The position numbers were made by a program, and so were the translations under genes. Below the pieces are notes generated by a model. That model saw only the letters and a list, made by a program, of their open reading frames with translations. It searched no databases and was not told where the DNA came from. Shown one piece after another: positions 1 to 8,012 of a DNA stretch of 36,819 nt. The stretch is from Frankia alni (lineage in GTDB: Bacteria; Actinomycetota; Actinomycetes; Frankiales; Frankiaceae), in assembly GCA_026225295.1 (NCBI GenBank), contig JAMFSN010000200.1:1-36819 (forward strand), written 5' to 3'. Each line of letters opens with the position of its first letter. Position 1 is the stretch's first letter.

Positions 1-142
1 ATCGGCGAAGCGCTGTGGGGCCGGCCGACGACGCCGGAACCGTAGCGAGTCGTTAGCACGATGGCTGCCGGCGTGGCTGCCAACATGCCGGCTTGATCGC
101 TAAGAAGCTCCTCGACCATGGGCTTTACCTGCATAAACAAGG
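1..142. other. Non-coding flank, nothing recognised
   Basis: No convincing reading frame, RNA gene or strong hairpin is visible. This DNA lies downstream of the leftward tRNA. The window edge cuts it, so a partial gene whose recognisable part lies outside cannot be excluded. Confidence 0.5.
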
Positions 143-216
143 TAGGGCGGGTGGGACTCGAACCCACGACCCAAGGATTATGAGTCCTCTGCTCTAACCG
201 GCTGAGCTACCGCCCC
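143..216 (-). tRNA. tRNA-Met (anticodon CAT)
   Basis: Read on the minus strand, this folds as a complete 74-nt cloverleaf. The acceptor stem is GGGGCGG/CCGCCCT with a G1-U72 pair, the D-stem is GCTC/GAGC, the anticodon stem is GAGGA/TCCTT around loop CTCATAA, and the T-stem is GTGGG/CCCAC around TTCGAGT. The discriminator base is A. The CCA end is not encoded: the next bases are CCT, so it must be added after transcription. Elongator Met is preferred over initiator because position 1 pairs (as G-U) and the anticodon stem lacks the GGG/CCC run of initiator tRNA. A CAT-anticodon tRNA-Ile (lysidine type) is a less likely alternative. Confidence 0.93.
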
Positions 217-321
217 GTGGTGCGGTGACACGGTACCGGACGGCCATGGTCACCGAGGGTGGGACCACCGGGCAGTGCACCTCAGCTCCGCTCCGGCGGT
301 GATAGCGCGGAGCCCGGTGCC

Positions 322-361
322 CCGCGGGACACTGTTTGCGCAGCCAAACGGTGTTCCGCGG
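322..361. terminator. Long hairpin downstream of the Lrp-family gene
   Basis: Arms 322-338 and 345-361 can pair over 17 positions around a 6-nt loop (CGCAGC). Fifteen pairs are Watson-Crick. The other two (328/355 and 333/350) are G-U wobbles in a plus-strand transcript but C-A mismatches in a minus-strand one. There is no T-tract, as is usual for actinobacterial terminators. It lies between the leftward regulator gene and the leftward tRNA, so a terminator for the regulator is the simplest reading, although the fold is better on the other strand. Confidence 0.5.
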
Positions 362-433
362 AGCGCGGCGGCCCCGTACCGGCCCGGGATCGTTCAGTGG
401 AGCCGTCCGCGGCGGGCCGATCCGGACGTCGGC

Positions 434-898
434 TCAGCGCATCGGTTCGATGACCGGTTTGCGGGCGTGGTCGAAGATCACCGAGGTCACCAGGTCGGCG
501 ATCTCGCGGCGGCGCGTCAACCGGTCCAGGACGAAGTTCTGCAGCTCCCGGGTGTCGCGGGTGGCCACGTGGATGAGGATGTCCTCCCGTCCCGTCACCA
601 CGAAGACGTCGATCGTTTCCGGCAGGCTCAGCACGAACTCGCGGAAGCCGTACATCACCGCGCGCGACTGCGGTCGCAGCCGAACGGAGATCATCGCCTC
701 CACCGGTCGGCCCAGCGCGGCGAGGTCGACCTCGGCCCGGTAGCCGGTGATGATTCCGCGTTGCCGCAGCGACCGGACCCGTTCGAGGCTCGTCGACGGC
801 GAGACCCCGACCCGCGCGGCCAGATCCCGGTTGGTCGCCCGCGCATCCGCCTGGAGCACGGCGACGATCGCCTCATCGAGTTCGTCCACGGCCCTCAT
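434..898 (-). CDS. Lrp/AsnC-family transcriptional regulator
   Basis: This 154-residue protein has the full Lrp/AsnC layout. An N-terminal winged helix-turn-helix occupies about residues 5-55, with LAARVGVSPST forming the helix-turn-helix core. A RAM (ligand-binding/oligomerisation) domain covers about 65-145, with VVTGREDILIHV matching the usual effector-loop strand. The family typically acts as DNA-wrapping dimers or octamers controlled by small molecules, often amino acids; the ligand here is unknown. The ATG at 896-898 is the only sensible start. The gene is divergent from a DUF2000 gene, with a perfect inverted repeat (910-928) just upstream, which suggests it controls itself and that neighbour. 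Confidence 0.95.
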   Translation of the reverse strand: MRAVDELDEAIVAVLQADARATNRDLAARVGVSPSTSLERVRSLRQRGIITGYRAEVDLAALGRPVEAMISVRLRPQSRAVMYGFREFVLSLPETIDVFVVTGREDILIHVATRDTRELQNFVLDRLTRRREIADLVTSVIFDHARKPVIEPMR

Positions 899-909
899 TT
901 CCGTGCGTC

Positions 910-928
910 AGCCGAACATAGTTCGGCT
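910..928. promoter_or_regulatory. Perfect inverted repeat, candidate Lrp/AsnC operator
   Basis: AGCCGAAC-ATA-GTTCGGCT has 8-bp perfect arms around a 3-bp centre. It sits 12 bp upstream of the regulator start and about 80 bp upstream of the divergent gene. Its length and dyad fit an Lrp-family site. A 7-bp direct repeat AGTCTGA follows at 936-942 and 957-963, spaced 21 bp (two helical turns), which could be a further contact. Function is inferred from position. Confidence 0.6.
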
Positions 929-1013
929 CGGGATCAGTCTGACCACTGGGAAATCTAGTCTGAGATGCGTGGACCGCATGACAGGGAAGTACAACGAGGA
1001 GCCAGCGCAGATC

Positions 1014-1478
1014 ATGAGCGGGAGTGACGGTGACCACGGGAGTGACGGTGACCAAAGGAACCAGCCGGTCCGTTTCGATACCAAGATCGCGGTGGTCCTG
1101 CGCGACGACCTGGCCGTCTGGCAGCGTCTGAACGTCACGTCGTTCCTGGTCAGCGGCATCGCCGCGACGGTCGAGGACGTCACCGGCGAGCCCTACCGGG
1201 ACGCCGACGGCACCACCTATCTGCCGATGTTTCGTCAGCCGGTGATGGTCTTCGCCGCCACCGGCGCGCAGCTCGCGACGGTGACGCGCCGGGCGATCGA
1301 CCGGGGCGTCACCCCGTCGATCTACACGGAGGAACTGTTCACCACGGGTGACGACCGGAACAATCGGGCCGCGGTGGCTGCTGTTCCTCGGGAGAAGCTC
1401 GCCCTCGTCGGGCTCGCGCTGCGGGCTGACCGCAAGGCGGCGGACAAGATCCTCAAGGGTCTGCGCCTCCACGGCTGA
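1014..1478 (+). CDS. DUF2000 family protein
   Basis: The protein has 154 residues from ATG 1014. The region from about residue 22 (FDTKIAVVLRDDLAVWQRLN) to the end matches my memory of the DUF2000 family, which I recall as having a peptidyl-tRNA-hydrolase-II-like fold with unknown function. Features include VTSFLVSGIA, a short YLPMFRQPVMVF stretch and a helical C-terminus. No signal peptide or membrane segment is seen. An in-frame ATG at 978 would add 12 residues; 1014 is preferred because GAGGA (996-1000) lies upstream at usable distance. The first 20 residues are low in complexity and encoded by an 18-bp tandem duplication (GSDGDH repeated). Divergence from an Lrp-family gene suggests the two form a regulator-target pair. 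Confidence 0.82.
   Translation: MSGSDGDHGSDGDQRNQPVRFDTKIAVVLRDDLAVWQRLNVTSFLVSGIAATVEDVTGEPYRDADGTTYLPMFRQPVMVFAATGAQLATVTRRAIDRGVTPSIYTEELFTTGDDRNNRAAVAAVPREKLALVGLALRADRKAADKILKGLRLHG
1019..1054 (+). repeat. 18-bp perfect tandem duplication
   Basis: The unit CGGGAGTGACGGTGACCA occurs at 1019-1036 and again at 1037-1054. It is in frame and duplicates six residues near the start of the DUF2000 protein. Confidence 0.95.
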
Positions 1479-1573
1479 CCGGCGCGTGACCGACGCGGAC
1501 GGGTGCCGCCGCCCGGACGGCCGCCCTGGTCGGCCGGGCCACGACGGCCGACACGCCCCGGGAGGTCGCCCGC

Positions 1574-1606
1574 ATGGATGGTCCGCGACGGATGGATGGT
1601 CCGCGA
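1574..1606 (+). repeat. 18-bp-period direct repeat before the oxidoreductase gene
   Basis: ATGGATGGTCCGCGA occurs at 1574-1588 and 1592-1606, so the period is 18 bp. The second copy runs into the ATG at 1606. No Shine-Dalgarno is obvious in this stretch. Confidence 0.9.
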
Positions 1607-2547
1607 TGAAGGTCCGCGCCGGGATCGCGTTCACCGGCGTCGGCGCCGATGACGGCTTCGATGACCTGCTGGTCCGTCTCGATGAGGCCGGCGTCGACTC
1701 GCTGTGGTTGTCCGAACTGATCTCGGCCCGGGCCCCGGACCCGATCGTCGGCCTTGCCTACGCGGCGGCCCGGACCCGGAAACTGAAACTCGGCACCGGC
1801 GTTTCCGTCCTGCCCGGGCGCAACCCGGTGCTGTTCGCCAAGCAGCTCGCCACCCTCGGGCGGCTGGCGCCCAAGCGCATCCTGCCGGCCGTCGGCCTCG
1901 GCCCGGCCCAACCGGCCGACCGCGACGCGTTCCCGATCCCGGCCGGGGCCCGCCGGGGCGACGTCTTCGACGAAGCGCTGCTCATCGTGCGCCGACTGCT
2001 GGCCGAGCCGGCCGTCACGTTCCACGGCCGCTTCTTCCACCTCGACGACACCTCCATCGGGGAGCCGCCCGTCAAACCCCTGGACCTCTGGCTCGGCGGG
2101 TCCGCTCCCGCCGCGTTGACCCGGATCGGTCGGCTCGGCGACGGCTGGCTGGCCAGCCTGATCACCCCGGATGAAGCGGCGGCCGGCATCGCCGTGATCA
2201 ACGACGCGGCCCGGGACGCCGGCCGCTCGGTCGAGCAGGACCACTTCGGCATCAGCCTGCCGGTCGTCCTGGACGGCCCGATTCCACCCCGGATGGCCGC
2301 CGCCGTCGCCCAACGGCGGGCCGCGACCACCGCGACCACCGGGGCCGGCGCCAACGGCCGGCCGGCCGGCGAGCCCGTCGACCCGGCGGTGCTCATCCCG
2401 GTCGGCTGGGACGGACTACGGGCCGCCATCGGACGGTACGTCGACGCCGGAGTCACCAAATTCGTCGTCCGGGCCGCGACTCCACCGGCCGACCAGTCCG
2501 CGTTCGTCGATCACTTCGTCCACGAGCTGCAGGGAGTCCAGACATGA
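1606..2547 (+). CDS. LLM-class (luciferase-like) F420-type oxidoreductase
   Basis: This 313-residue TIM-barrel protein belongs to the luciferase-like monooxygenase superfamily. Hallmarks are GVDSLWLSE after the first helix, AAARTRKLKLGTGVSVLPGRNPVLFAKQLATL, GRFFHLDD, and WLGGSAPAALTRIGRLGDGWL. It most resembles the actinobacterial F420-dependent group that I recall as the MSMEG_3544 type; F420 rather than FMN is inferred from that resemblance. Substrate is unknown. The ATG at 1606 is the first start that leaves the N-terminal strand (VRAGIAF) intact. A low-complexity Ala/Thr/Gly insert is present near residues 235-255. The stop overlaps the next start (ATGA at 2544), so the pair is translationally coupled. 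Confidence 0.88.
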   Translation: MKVRAGIAFTGVGADDGFDDLLVRLDEAGVDSLWLSELISARAPDPIVGLAYAAARTRKLKLGTGVSVLPGRNPVLFAKQLATLGRLAPKRILPAVGLGPAQPADRDAFPIPAGARRGDVFDEALLIVRRLLAEPAVTFHGRFFHLDDTSIGEPPVKPLDLWLGGSAPAALTRIGRLGDGWLASLITPDEAAAGIAVINDAARDAGRSVEQDHFGISLPVVLDGPIPPRMAAAVAQRRAATTATTGAGANGRPAGEPVDPAVLIPVGWDGLRAAIGRYVDAGVTKFVVRAATPPADQSAFVDHFVHELQGVQT

Positions 2548-3347
2548 CCGCCGGCACCCCGACCGCCCCGGAAATCGCGACCACCCCGCACACCCCGACC
2601 ACCCCGCAAACCCCGCACACCGCAGAGCACGCGCGCGGCCGGGTCCGGGTCGAGCCGGGCCTCAAGCGGGTCCGCGCCTACCTGGGCGGCGAACTGGTCG
2701 CCGACACCACCCACCCGGTCCTGGTCTGGGAGAACCCGCACTACCCGGCGTACTACATCCCGGCCGCCGACGTCCGGGCCACGCTGACCGCGAACGGGAA
2801 GACCACCCGCTCGCCGAGCCGCGGCGACGCCACCCGGTTCGACGTGGCCGTGGCCGGCCACCACGCCGCGGACGCCGCCTGGACCCACGCCCAGTCGCCG
2901 CTGCCCGAGCTGCGGGAGCTGGTCCGCTTCGAATGGGACGCGCTAGACGAGTGGCTGGAGGAGGACGAGCCGGTCTTCGTCCACCCGCGCAGCCCCTACA
3001 CCCGGGTCGACATCCTGGCCGCGTCGCGGGAGGTCCGGGTGGTCGTCGACGGGGTGACGGTCGCCGAGACCGACCGCCCGACGATCCTGTACGAGACCGG
3101 GCTGCCGCCCCGGTACTACCTGCGGCTCACCGAGGTGCGGACCGAGCTGCTGCGCCCGTCCGACACCGTCACCCACTGCCCCTACAAGGGCACGGCGACC
3201 TACCGGTCCCTGGACATCGGGGGCACGGTGCACGAGGACGTCGTGTGGACCTACCGCTCCCCGCTGTTCGAGAGCCTGAAGATCACCGGACTGGTCAGCT
3301 TCTATCCCGATCGGGCCGAAATCTATGTCGACGGTGAGCGGATCTGA
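2544..3347 (+). CDS. Two-domain DUF427 protein
   Basis: The protein has 267 residues and two DUF427-like halves, at about 32-125 and 150-250. Each half has the pattern 'VRV..ggv.vADTt.P.lv.E....p.YYiP..dV', followed by a C-x-Y/S-K-G-like segment (SRGDAT in the first half, CPYKGTATY in the second) and a D/V-x-W-TY/TH strand. DUF427 proteins are small beta-rich domains of unknown function, common in actinobacteria. The second half keeps more of the family motif (HCPYKG) than the first. The N-terminus (residues 3-28) is a Thr/Pro tract with repeats such as TPHTP. The start ATG overlaps the oxidoreductase stop, so both are probably made from one mRNA. Confidence 0.85.
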   Translation: MTAGTPTAPEIATTPHTPTTPQTPHTAEHARGRVRVEPGLKRVRAYLGGELVADTTHPVLVWENPHYPAYYIPAADVRATLTANGKTTRSPSRGDATRFDVAVAGHHAADAAWTHAQSPLPELRELVRFEWDALDEWLEEDEPVFVHPRSPYTRVDILAASREVRVVVDGVTVAETDRPTILYETGLPPRYYLRLTEVRTELLRPSDTVTHCPYKGTATYRSLDIGGTVHEDVVWTYRSPLFESLKITGLVSFYPDRAEIYVDGERI

Positions 3348-3542
3348 GCTCGCCCGCGGTCGGTTCCAAGAAAGCTCTGGCCTGGTCTTAAGCCAGCGTT
3401 AGGGCTGGTGGGCTGTGATGAGGGCGGAGTTCGGCGCGACGGCGGACTCCGGTCGGGACGGACCGTGGCGATCACGGCGCGAGCGCCGTCCTGCACGATC
3501 TCCATCCGACCGACCGCCGCCCACACAGATCGGGGAGCCTCC

Positions 3543-3878
3543 ATGACCTGGAGGGACCGTTGGCTGCTGCACCGGCACGCCACTCACCGGACGTTGCTCG
3601 ACCGCGAGGCGACCGCCGCTGACCTGGCCGGCCTGCGCGACTTCGCCCGGGAGCACCGGGGGGTGGAACTGTTCGCCGAGCCGGAGACGGCCGCCACCGA
3701 CGCGACCGTCGTCGCCGTCGACGGCCAGGGCGCGTGGATCCGGCGGCGGGTCGGCAGCCCGGCCGTCGCCCGGCGGCTGGCCCGGGACCTGGCCCTGCCG
3801 ATCTACGACGCATCGGTGGTCGGCTATCCGCGCCGCATGCGGGAGTGGAGCCGGGCGAACCGCCCGGCGGTCCACTAA
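3543..3878 (+). CDS. Conserved-looking hypothetical protein, 111 aa
   Basis: I do not recognise a named family. The ATG at 3543 follows GGGGAGCC, an acceptable ribosome-binding site. The protein is soluble: an Arg/His-rich start (WRDRWLLHRHATHRTLLDRE), a segment GVELFAEPETAATDATVVAVDGQGAW, then a C-terminal part LPIYDASVVGYPRRMREW. Codon use fits its neighbours. I have an impression of similar short proteins near gltX in other actinobacteria, sometimes labelled 'oxidoreductase' without support. It lies convergent to gltX, with a 12-bp-arm hairpin between them. Confidence 0.7.
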   Translation: MTWRDRWLLHRHATHRTLLDREATAADLAGLRDFAREHRGVELFAEPETAATDATVVAVDGQGAWIRRRVGSPAVARRLARDLALPIYDASVVGYPRRMREWSRANRPAVH

Positions 3879-3920
3879 CCAGAGCTGCTCCCGTCGGACG
3901 GGGGTCCCCCGGGAGCACCG

Positions 3921-3963
3921 GCGGAGGGCTGAAGCTGGAGGCGTGCCGGCCTCAGCCCTCCGC
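3921..3963. terminator. Hairpin between convergent genes
   Basis: Perfect 12-bp arms (GCGGAGGGCTGA at 3921-3932 and its complement at 3952-3963) flank a 19-nt loop. It sits between the stops of the rightward hypothetical gene (3878) and leftward gltX (4001), where a bidirectional terminator is expected. No T-tract is present. The motif CCCTCCGC recurs just after it (3990s). Confidence 0.65.
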
Positions 3964-4000
3964 AGCCGCCAACCCTTTGAAAGCCGCTAACCCTCCGCAG

Positions 4001-5413
4001 CTAACCCTCGAGCCGGGCCAGCGCGGTCCGCAGGCGGGCCAGCGTGCGGCTGCGGCCCAGCAGCTCCAGCGGCTTGAACAGCGGCGGCCCGACCGACCGG
4101 CCGGTCACCGCGACCCGGACCGGGGCCTGGGCCTTCCCGAGCTTCAGACCGTGCTCCAACCCGGCCTGCTCGAGCGCGCCGTGCAGGGCGCCGTCGTCCC
4201 AGGGCAGGTCCTCCTCCGAGAACGCGGCGATCACCGAGCGCAGCACGTCCACCTGCGCCCCCTTGGTGGCCTTGGCCCACGCCGCTTCGTCGAGCTCGAC
4301 CGCGTCGAGGAACATGAAATCGACCATCGGCACGACCTCGGACAGGATCGACACCCGGGACTGGACGTCCTCGGCCAGCGCGGCGAAGACGCCGGCGTCG
4401 AAGTCGGCCGGCCGCCACGGCACCCGCGGGCCGGCCAGCCACGGCTGGCAGGCCTCGATGAACTCCGGAACGGTCAGCGCCCGGATGTAGTCCCCGTTGA
4501 AGGCCCGCAGCTTCTTCTCGTCGAAGAACGCCGGCGCGAGCTTCACATCCTCGAGCCGGAACTCGGCCTCGATCTCCTTCCAGGGCAGGATCTCGCGGTC
4601 TCCGGCCGGAGCCCAGCCCAGGAGCATCAGGTAGTTCTTCATCGCCTCGGCCAGGTAACCCTCGGCCCGGTAGTCCTCCAGGGCGACCTTGTCCCGCCGC
4701 TTGGACAGCTTCTGCCGCTTCTCGTTCACGATGATCGGGACGTGCGCCCACACCGGCCGCCCGGCGCCGAGCGCCTCCCACAGCATCTGCTGTTTCGGCG
4801 CGTTCGACAGGTGCTCCTCGGCCCGGATGACGTGGCTGATGCGCTCGTCCAGGTCGTCGACGACGTTGGCCAGCAGGAAGACGGCGGTCCCGTTGCCGCG
4901 GGCGATGACGAAGTCCTCGATGGTGGCGTTGGCGAACTCCGGCGTGCCCCGGACGACGTCCTCGACCACCGTGACGCCCTCGTCCGGGGTGCGGAAGCGC
5001 AGCGCGCGACCCTCGCCGGGGGGCAGGCCCCGCTCGCGGCAGTGGCCGTCGTAGCCGGCCGCCGGGTTGCCGGTGCGGGCCGTGATGTCGTCGCGGGTGC
5101 AGTCGCAGTAGTAGGCCCGGCCGGCGGCGTACAGCTTCTCGGCGGCGGCCGTGTGCAGCTCCGCGTTGGCCGAGGAGAACACCGGTCCCTCGTAGGTGCC
5201 CGGGCTGATCCCCAGCCAGTCGAGCGCGGAAATGATCCCGTCGGTCCACTCGGGCCGGTTGCGCGACGCGTCGGTGTCCTCGATCCGCAGGACGAGCGAC
5301 CCGCCGGCCTGGCGCGCGACGATCGCGTTGAACAGCGCCGACCGCGCCCCGCCGACGTGGAACAGCCCGGTGGGGGAGGGTGCGAACCGGACCCGGATCT
5401 CGCGAGACGCCAT
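4001..5413 (-). CDS. gltX: Glutamyl-tRNA synthetase
   Basis: This class I aminoacyl-tRNA synthetase has 470 residues. It activates glutamate with ATP and loads tRNA-Glu. In actinobacteria lacking GlnRS, the same enzyme also charges tRNA-Gln, for later amidation. The HIGH motif appears as HVGG (residues 19-22) in [12 protein letters not shown], and KLSKR is at 235-239. A zinc-type pattern C103-x-C105 ... H124-C125 lies in the connecting region. The C-terminal helical anticodon-binding domain is complete. The ATG at 5411-5413 is chosen because the family starts directly before the SPTG strand; the 44 upstream in-frame codons have no homology-like content. It is divergent from the PaaX-family gene. 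Confidence 0.97.
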   Translation of the reverse strand: MASREIRVRFAPSPTGLFHVGGARSALFNAIVARQAGGSLVLRIEDTDASRNRPEWTDGIISALDWLGISPGTYEGPVFSSANAELHTAAAEKLYAAGRAYYCDCTRDDITARTGNPAAGYDGHCRERGLPPGEGRALRFRTPDEGVTVVEDVVRGTPEFANATIEDFVIARGNGTAVFLLANVVDDLDERISHVIRAEEHLSNAPKQQMLWEALGAGRPVWAHVPIIVNEKRQKLSKRRDKVALEDYRAEGYLAEAMKNYLMLLGWAPAGDREILPWKEIEAEFRLEDVKLAPAFFDEKKLRAFNGDYIRALTVPEFIEACQPWLAGPRVPWRPADFDAGVFAALAEDVQSRVSILSEVVPMVDFMFLDAVELDEAAWAKATKGAQVDVLRSVIAAFSEEDLPWDDGALHGALEQAGLEHGLKLGKAQAPVRVAVTGRSVGPPLFKPLELLGRSRTLARLRTALARLEG

Positions 5414-5524
5414 GACCGCGAGCGTACCGATTGATCGCCCGCGGACCGGTGGCCGTGGCGGCCGGTGAAGGTCCGGCGGATTGCCCGTTAAGCGGTCGTA
5501 GCGGGTGGTGACGGACGGGACCCG

Positions 5525-5530
5525 TAAACT
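5525..5530 (+). promoter_or_regulatory. Possible -10 box of the PaaX-family gene
   Basis: TAAACT fits TAnnnT and lies 8 bp before the GTG at 5539, which would give a leaderless or nearly leaderless mRNA. No clear -35 element is seen. Confidence 0.35.
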
Positions 5531-5538
5531 CCAGCCTC

Positions 5539-6522
5539 GTGACAATGGTCGCGGCCGCCGATCCGCCCGGTATGGGACCGGAGGATGTCCCTGACGTGCG
5601 AGAAGTCGATCTGCCGCGGCTCCAGGCCGGCGCCCAGCCCCAGCGGTTGCTCTCCACCCTGCTCGGTGACTACTGGTACAACCGCTCCGAACATCTGCCC
5701 TCGGCGGCCCTGGTGACCCTGCTCGGCGACTTCGGGGTCACCACCGTCGGCGCCCGCGCGGCGCTGTCCCGGCTGGCCCGGCGCGGGGTGCTCGAATCGT
5801 CGAAGGTCGGTCGCTACACGTACTACGGCCTCACCCCCCAGGCGGCCAAGGTCCTGAGCGAAGGCGCGTCGCGCATCCTGACCTTCGGGCAGCGCTACGA
5901 GCCCTGGGACGGGCACTGGCGCATCGCGGCGTTCTCGGTTCCCGAGGAGCAGCGCGACGCCCGCCGGGCGGTTCGTAACCGGCTGCGCTGGCTGGGCTTC
6001 GCGCCGCTCTACGACGGGTTGTGGGTGACGCCCCGACCGGTCGCCGCCGCGGCCCGGCGCGGTTTCGACGACCTGGGGGTGGCCGGCGCGACCGTGCTGA
6101 CCACCACCGTCGACCCGCCGATCGACGGGCCCCGCCACCCGATCGACGCCTGGGACCTGACCGATCTGAGCCACCGGTACCGGGACTTCATCGCCAGTTA
6201 CAGCGGGCTGTTGACCCGGGCCCGGACCGGCGCGATCGATGCCTCGGAGGCGTTGACCGCCCGGACCGCCGTCATGGAGGCCTGGCGGTATTTCCCCAGC
6301 CTGGACCCGGACCTGCCGGTGGAACTGCTACCCCCGCACTGGCCGCGGCTCGAGGCGCACCGGGTGTTCGCGGAGATCTACGACGCGCTCGCGCCCAACG
6401 CCGTCGACCGGGTCCGCCAGGTGGTCGCCGAGCACTCCGACCAGTTGGCCGGGCTGGTCCGCCATCACCATTCCGACCAGCCCGACCGCCGGGGTCGATC
6501 GGCGCCCGCGCGACCGGCCTGA
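5539..6522 (+). CDS. PaaX-family transcriptional regulator
   Basis: The protein has 327 residues. A winged helix-turn-helix covers about 34-105 ([11 protein letters not shown] ... [42 protein letters not shown]). It is followed by the PaaX central and C-terminal domains ([33 protein letters not shown], and [22 protein letters not shown]). PaaX represses phenylacetate catabolism in E. coli, but no paa genes are present here, so the target is unknown. GTG 5539 (MTMV) is taken; ATG 5545 is an alternative. The first 30 residues are an acidic/Pro tail not typical of the family. The gene converges on an FCD/GntR regulator with only 42 bp between stops. Confidence 0.9.
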   Translation: MTMVAAADPPGMGPEDVPDVREVDLPRLQAGAQPQRLLSTLLGDYWYNRSEHLPSAALVTLLGDFGVTTVGARAALSRLARRGVLESSKVGRYTYYGLTPQAAKVLSEGASRILTFGQRYEPWDGHWRIAAFSVPEEQRDARRAVRNRLRWLGFAPLYDGLWVTPRPVAAAARRGFDDLGVAGATVLTTTVDPPIDGPRHPIDAWDLTDLSHRYRDFIASYSGLLTRARTGAIDASEALTARTAVMEAWRYFPSLDPDLPVELLPPHWPRLEAHRVFAEIYDALAPNAVDRVRQVVAEHSDQLAGLVRHHHSDQPDRRGRSAPARPA

Positions 6523-6536
6523 CGCGACCGGCCTGA
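6509..6536 (+). repeat. 14-bp tandem duplication spanning a stop codon
   Basis: CGCGACCGGCCTGA occurs at 6509-6522 and 6523-6536. The first copy ends with the stop of the PaaX-family gene. A degenerate third copy follows near 6549. Confidence 0.9.
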
Positions 6537-6564
6537 CGGGCCCGGCCCGACCGGCCTGGCCGGC

Positions 6565-7398
6565 TCAGCCGGAGAGGTCGTCGCCGTCGGCGGCCGAATC
6601 GTCGGCCAGTTGCTGGATGCACCGCCGGACGTGGTGCTGGGCGACGGCGGCGTCCCCGGCGATGATCGCCTCCACGATCTGCGCGTGGGTGGCCGGGTCC
6701 CGGCAGCCGGCGACCGCGTCCGCCGCGTTCCCGTGACTGCGGGCCAGGTCGATCAGGACCCGCACGAACAGGTCGATCGCCGGGTTGCCGGCCATCCGCA
6801 CGATCTCGGCGTGCAGCCCGGCCGGGCGTGGACCGCCGACCGCCGACCGCCGGCCCCCGACCGGGGTGGTGACCGGTGGACCGGCCTGCTCGGCCCGCAG
6901 GGTGGCCCGCAGCCGGTCGATGCCCTCCGCGTCGATGGAGACCGCCAACTCCCGGACCGCGACCACTTCCAGCGCCATCCAGGCCTGGTAGAGGTGCTCG
7001 GGCCGGACCCGGGCGAAGTCGAGGAAGACGCGGGTCACGTCGCGGACGCCGTCCGGGTCGGGGGCGGTGACGACCAGACCGCCGCCCGGCCCGGGGCGGG
7101 GCTTGGCGACCCACCGGCTCTCCAGGATCCGGACGGCTTCCCGCAGTACGGACCGGCCGACCTGGTACTGCTCCATCAGCGCGGACTCGGAGCCGAGCCC
7201 CTCGCCGACCGGCCAGCCGCGCCGGATGATCTCCTGCTCGATCTCGCGGGCCAGCCGGGAGGCCAAGGTCCGGTCGCCGACCGCCTCCCCTGGCCGCCCA
7301 CCGCGCCGGCCCGGGGCCCGCGCCGTGTCCCGCGGGGTCGAAACTGGTGGGCCGCCCCGGTCCGGGTCCGGCTCGGGGGGGATGAGCTCCTTGGTCAT
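6565..7398 (-). CDS. FCD-domain GntR-family (FadR-type) regulator
   Basis: The protein has 277 residues from ATG 7398. This start is preceded by GAGAGG, and is chosen over an upstream in-frame TTG at 7449. A GntR winged helix-turn-helix lies at about 45-115 (LASRLAREIEQEIIRRGWPVGEGLGSESALMEQYQVGRSVLREAVRILE, in order). An all-helical FCD effector domain follows, with LHAEIVRMAGNPAIDLF and THAQIVEAIIAGDAAVAQHHVRR carrying the usual His positions for metal/carboxylate binding. The first 40 residues are a Pro/Arg-rich extension. A low-complexity Gly/Arg insert near 185-195 interrupts the FCD domain. The ligand is unknown. The gene faces a 614-bp gap holding a 20-bp dyad. Confidence 0.9.
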   Translation of the reverse strand: MTKELIPPEPDPDRGGPPVSTPRDTARAPGRRGGRPGEAVGDRTLASRLAREIEQEIIRRGWPVGEGLGSESALMEQYQVGRSVLREAVRILESRWVAKPRPGPGGGLVVTAPDPDGVRDVTRVFLDFARVRPEHLYQAWMALEVVAVRELAVSIDAEGIDRLRATLRAEQAGPPVTTPVGGRRSAVGGPRPAGLHAEIVRMAGNPAIDLFVRVLIDLARSHGNAADAVAGCRDPATHAQIVEAIIAGDAAVAQHHVRRCIQQLADDSAADGDDLSG

Positions 7399-8012
7399 CG
7401 GGCCTCTCGCCGCTGGTGGTGCCGCCAAGTGCTGTGACTGATTGGACAACGCCGGGCCCCTGTCATCTCACTGTTCGGATACGTCCGGACCGCGCGACCT
7501 CCGGAATCGCCATCGCCTGCGATGGCGGCCCCGGTACGCCGGGCGGCCCCGTCCGAAGCCATCCGGAACGGGAAAGGACCTGTGGGGGTGCGCCCGCATT
7601 CCTCACGACGGCTCGATGGGTAGAGACCGTCAAACACGGACATCCTATTCAAATCAGGACTGCGTGGGGGCGTTTTGGCGCTCCAGTGTGATCTGTCGCC
7701 CACCCAACGTGTCCATCGCTACCGTGGGCGCCCCGGCCCGGCCAAATACGGTGCACCCTGATCGGGCCGCGCCGAGGCGGTCGGCGGTGGGTTGGACCCG
7801 GCCGATGATGTTCGGATGATCACGCCAGCGGCATCGTGACTGGTAGTCGCCCTACGACACGACCACGATAAGCAACATCTCGACAACCGTGCGCGATGCG
7901 TGCACACTCGGTGATACGTCCGGTCGGCGAACCCCCCCGTCGCCGACCGGATGTCTTTCCCGCACCGGCGGCGGCGGCCCCCGCCTCGATCGCGGCCCGG
8001 TACCGTGAGGTC
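7399..8012. other. 614-bp divergent intergenic region
   Basis: No convincing gene is seen on either strand. It should carry the promoters of the FCD/GntR gene (leftward) and rarA (rightward). A 20-bp dyad lies at 7508-7527. A minus-strand TAGGAT (7642-7647) could be a -10 box, but no matching -35 was found. The stretch is less GC-biased than the flanking genes, consistent with non-coding DNA. Confidence 0.5.
7508..7527. promoter_or_regulatory. 20-bp dyad, candidate FCD/GntR operator
   Basis: CGCCATCGC-CT-GCGATGGCG has perfect 9-bp arms and a 2-bp centre. It lies 110 bp upstream of the FCD/GntR start codon. Dyads of this size are typical of dimeric regulators; the assignment rests on position only. 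Confidence 0.45.

Noticed and set aside
3474-3489. ACGGCGC-GA-GCGCCGT dyad upstream of the 111-residue gene
   Set aside because: Pure G/C-rich short dyads of this size are expected by chance at this composition, and nothing around it supports an operator.
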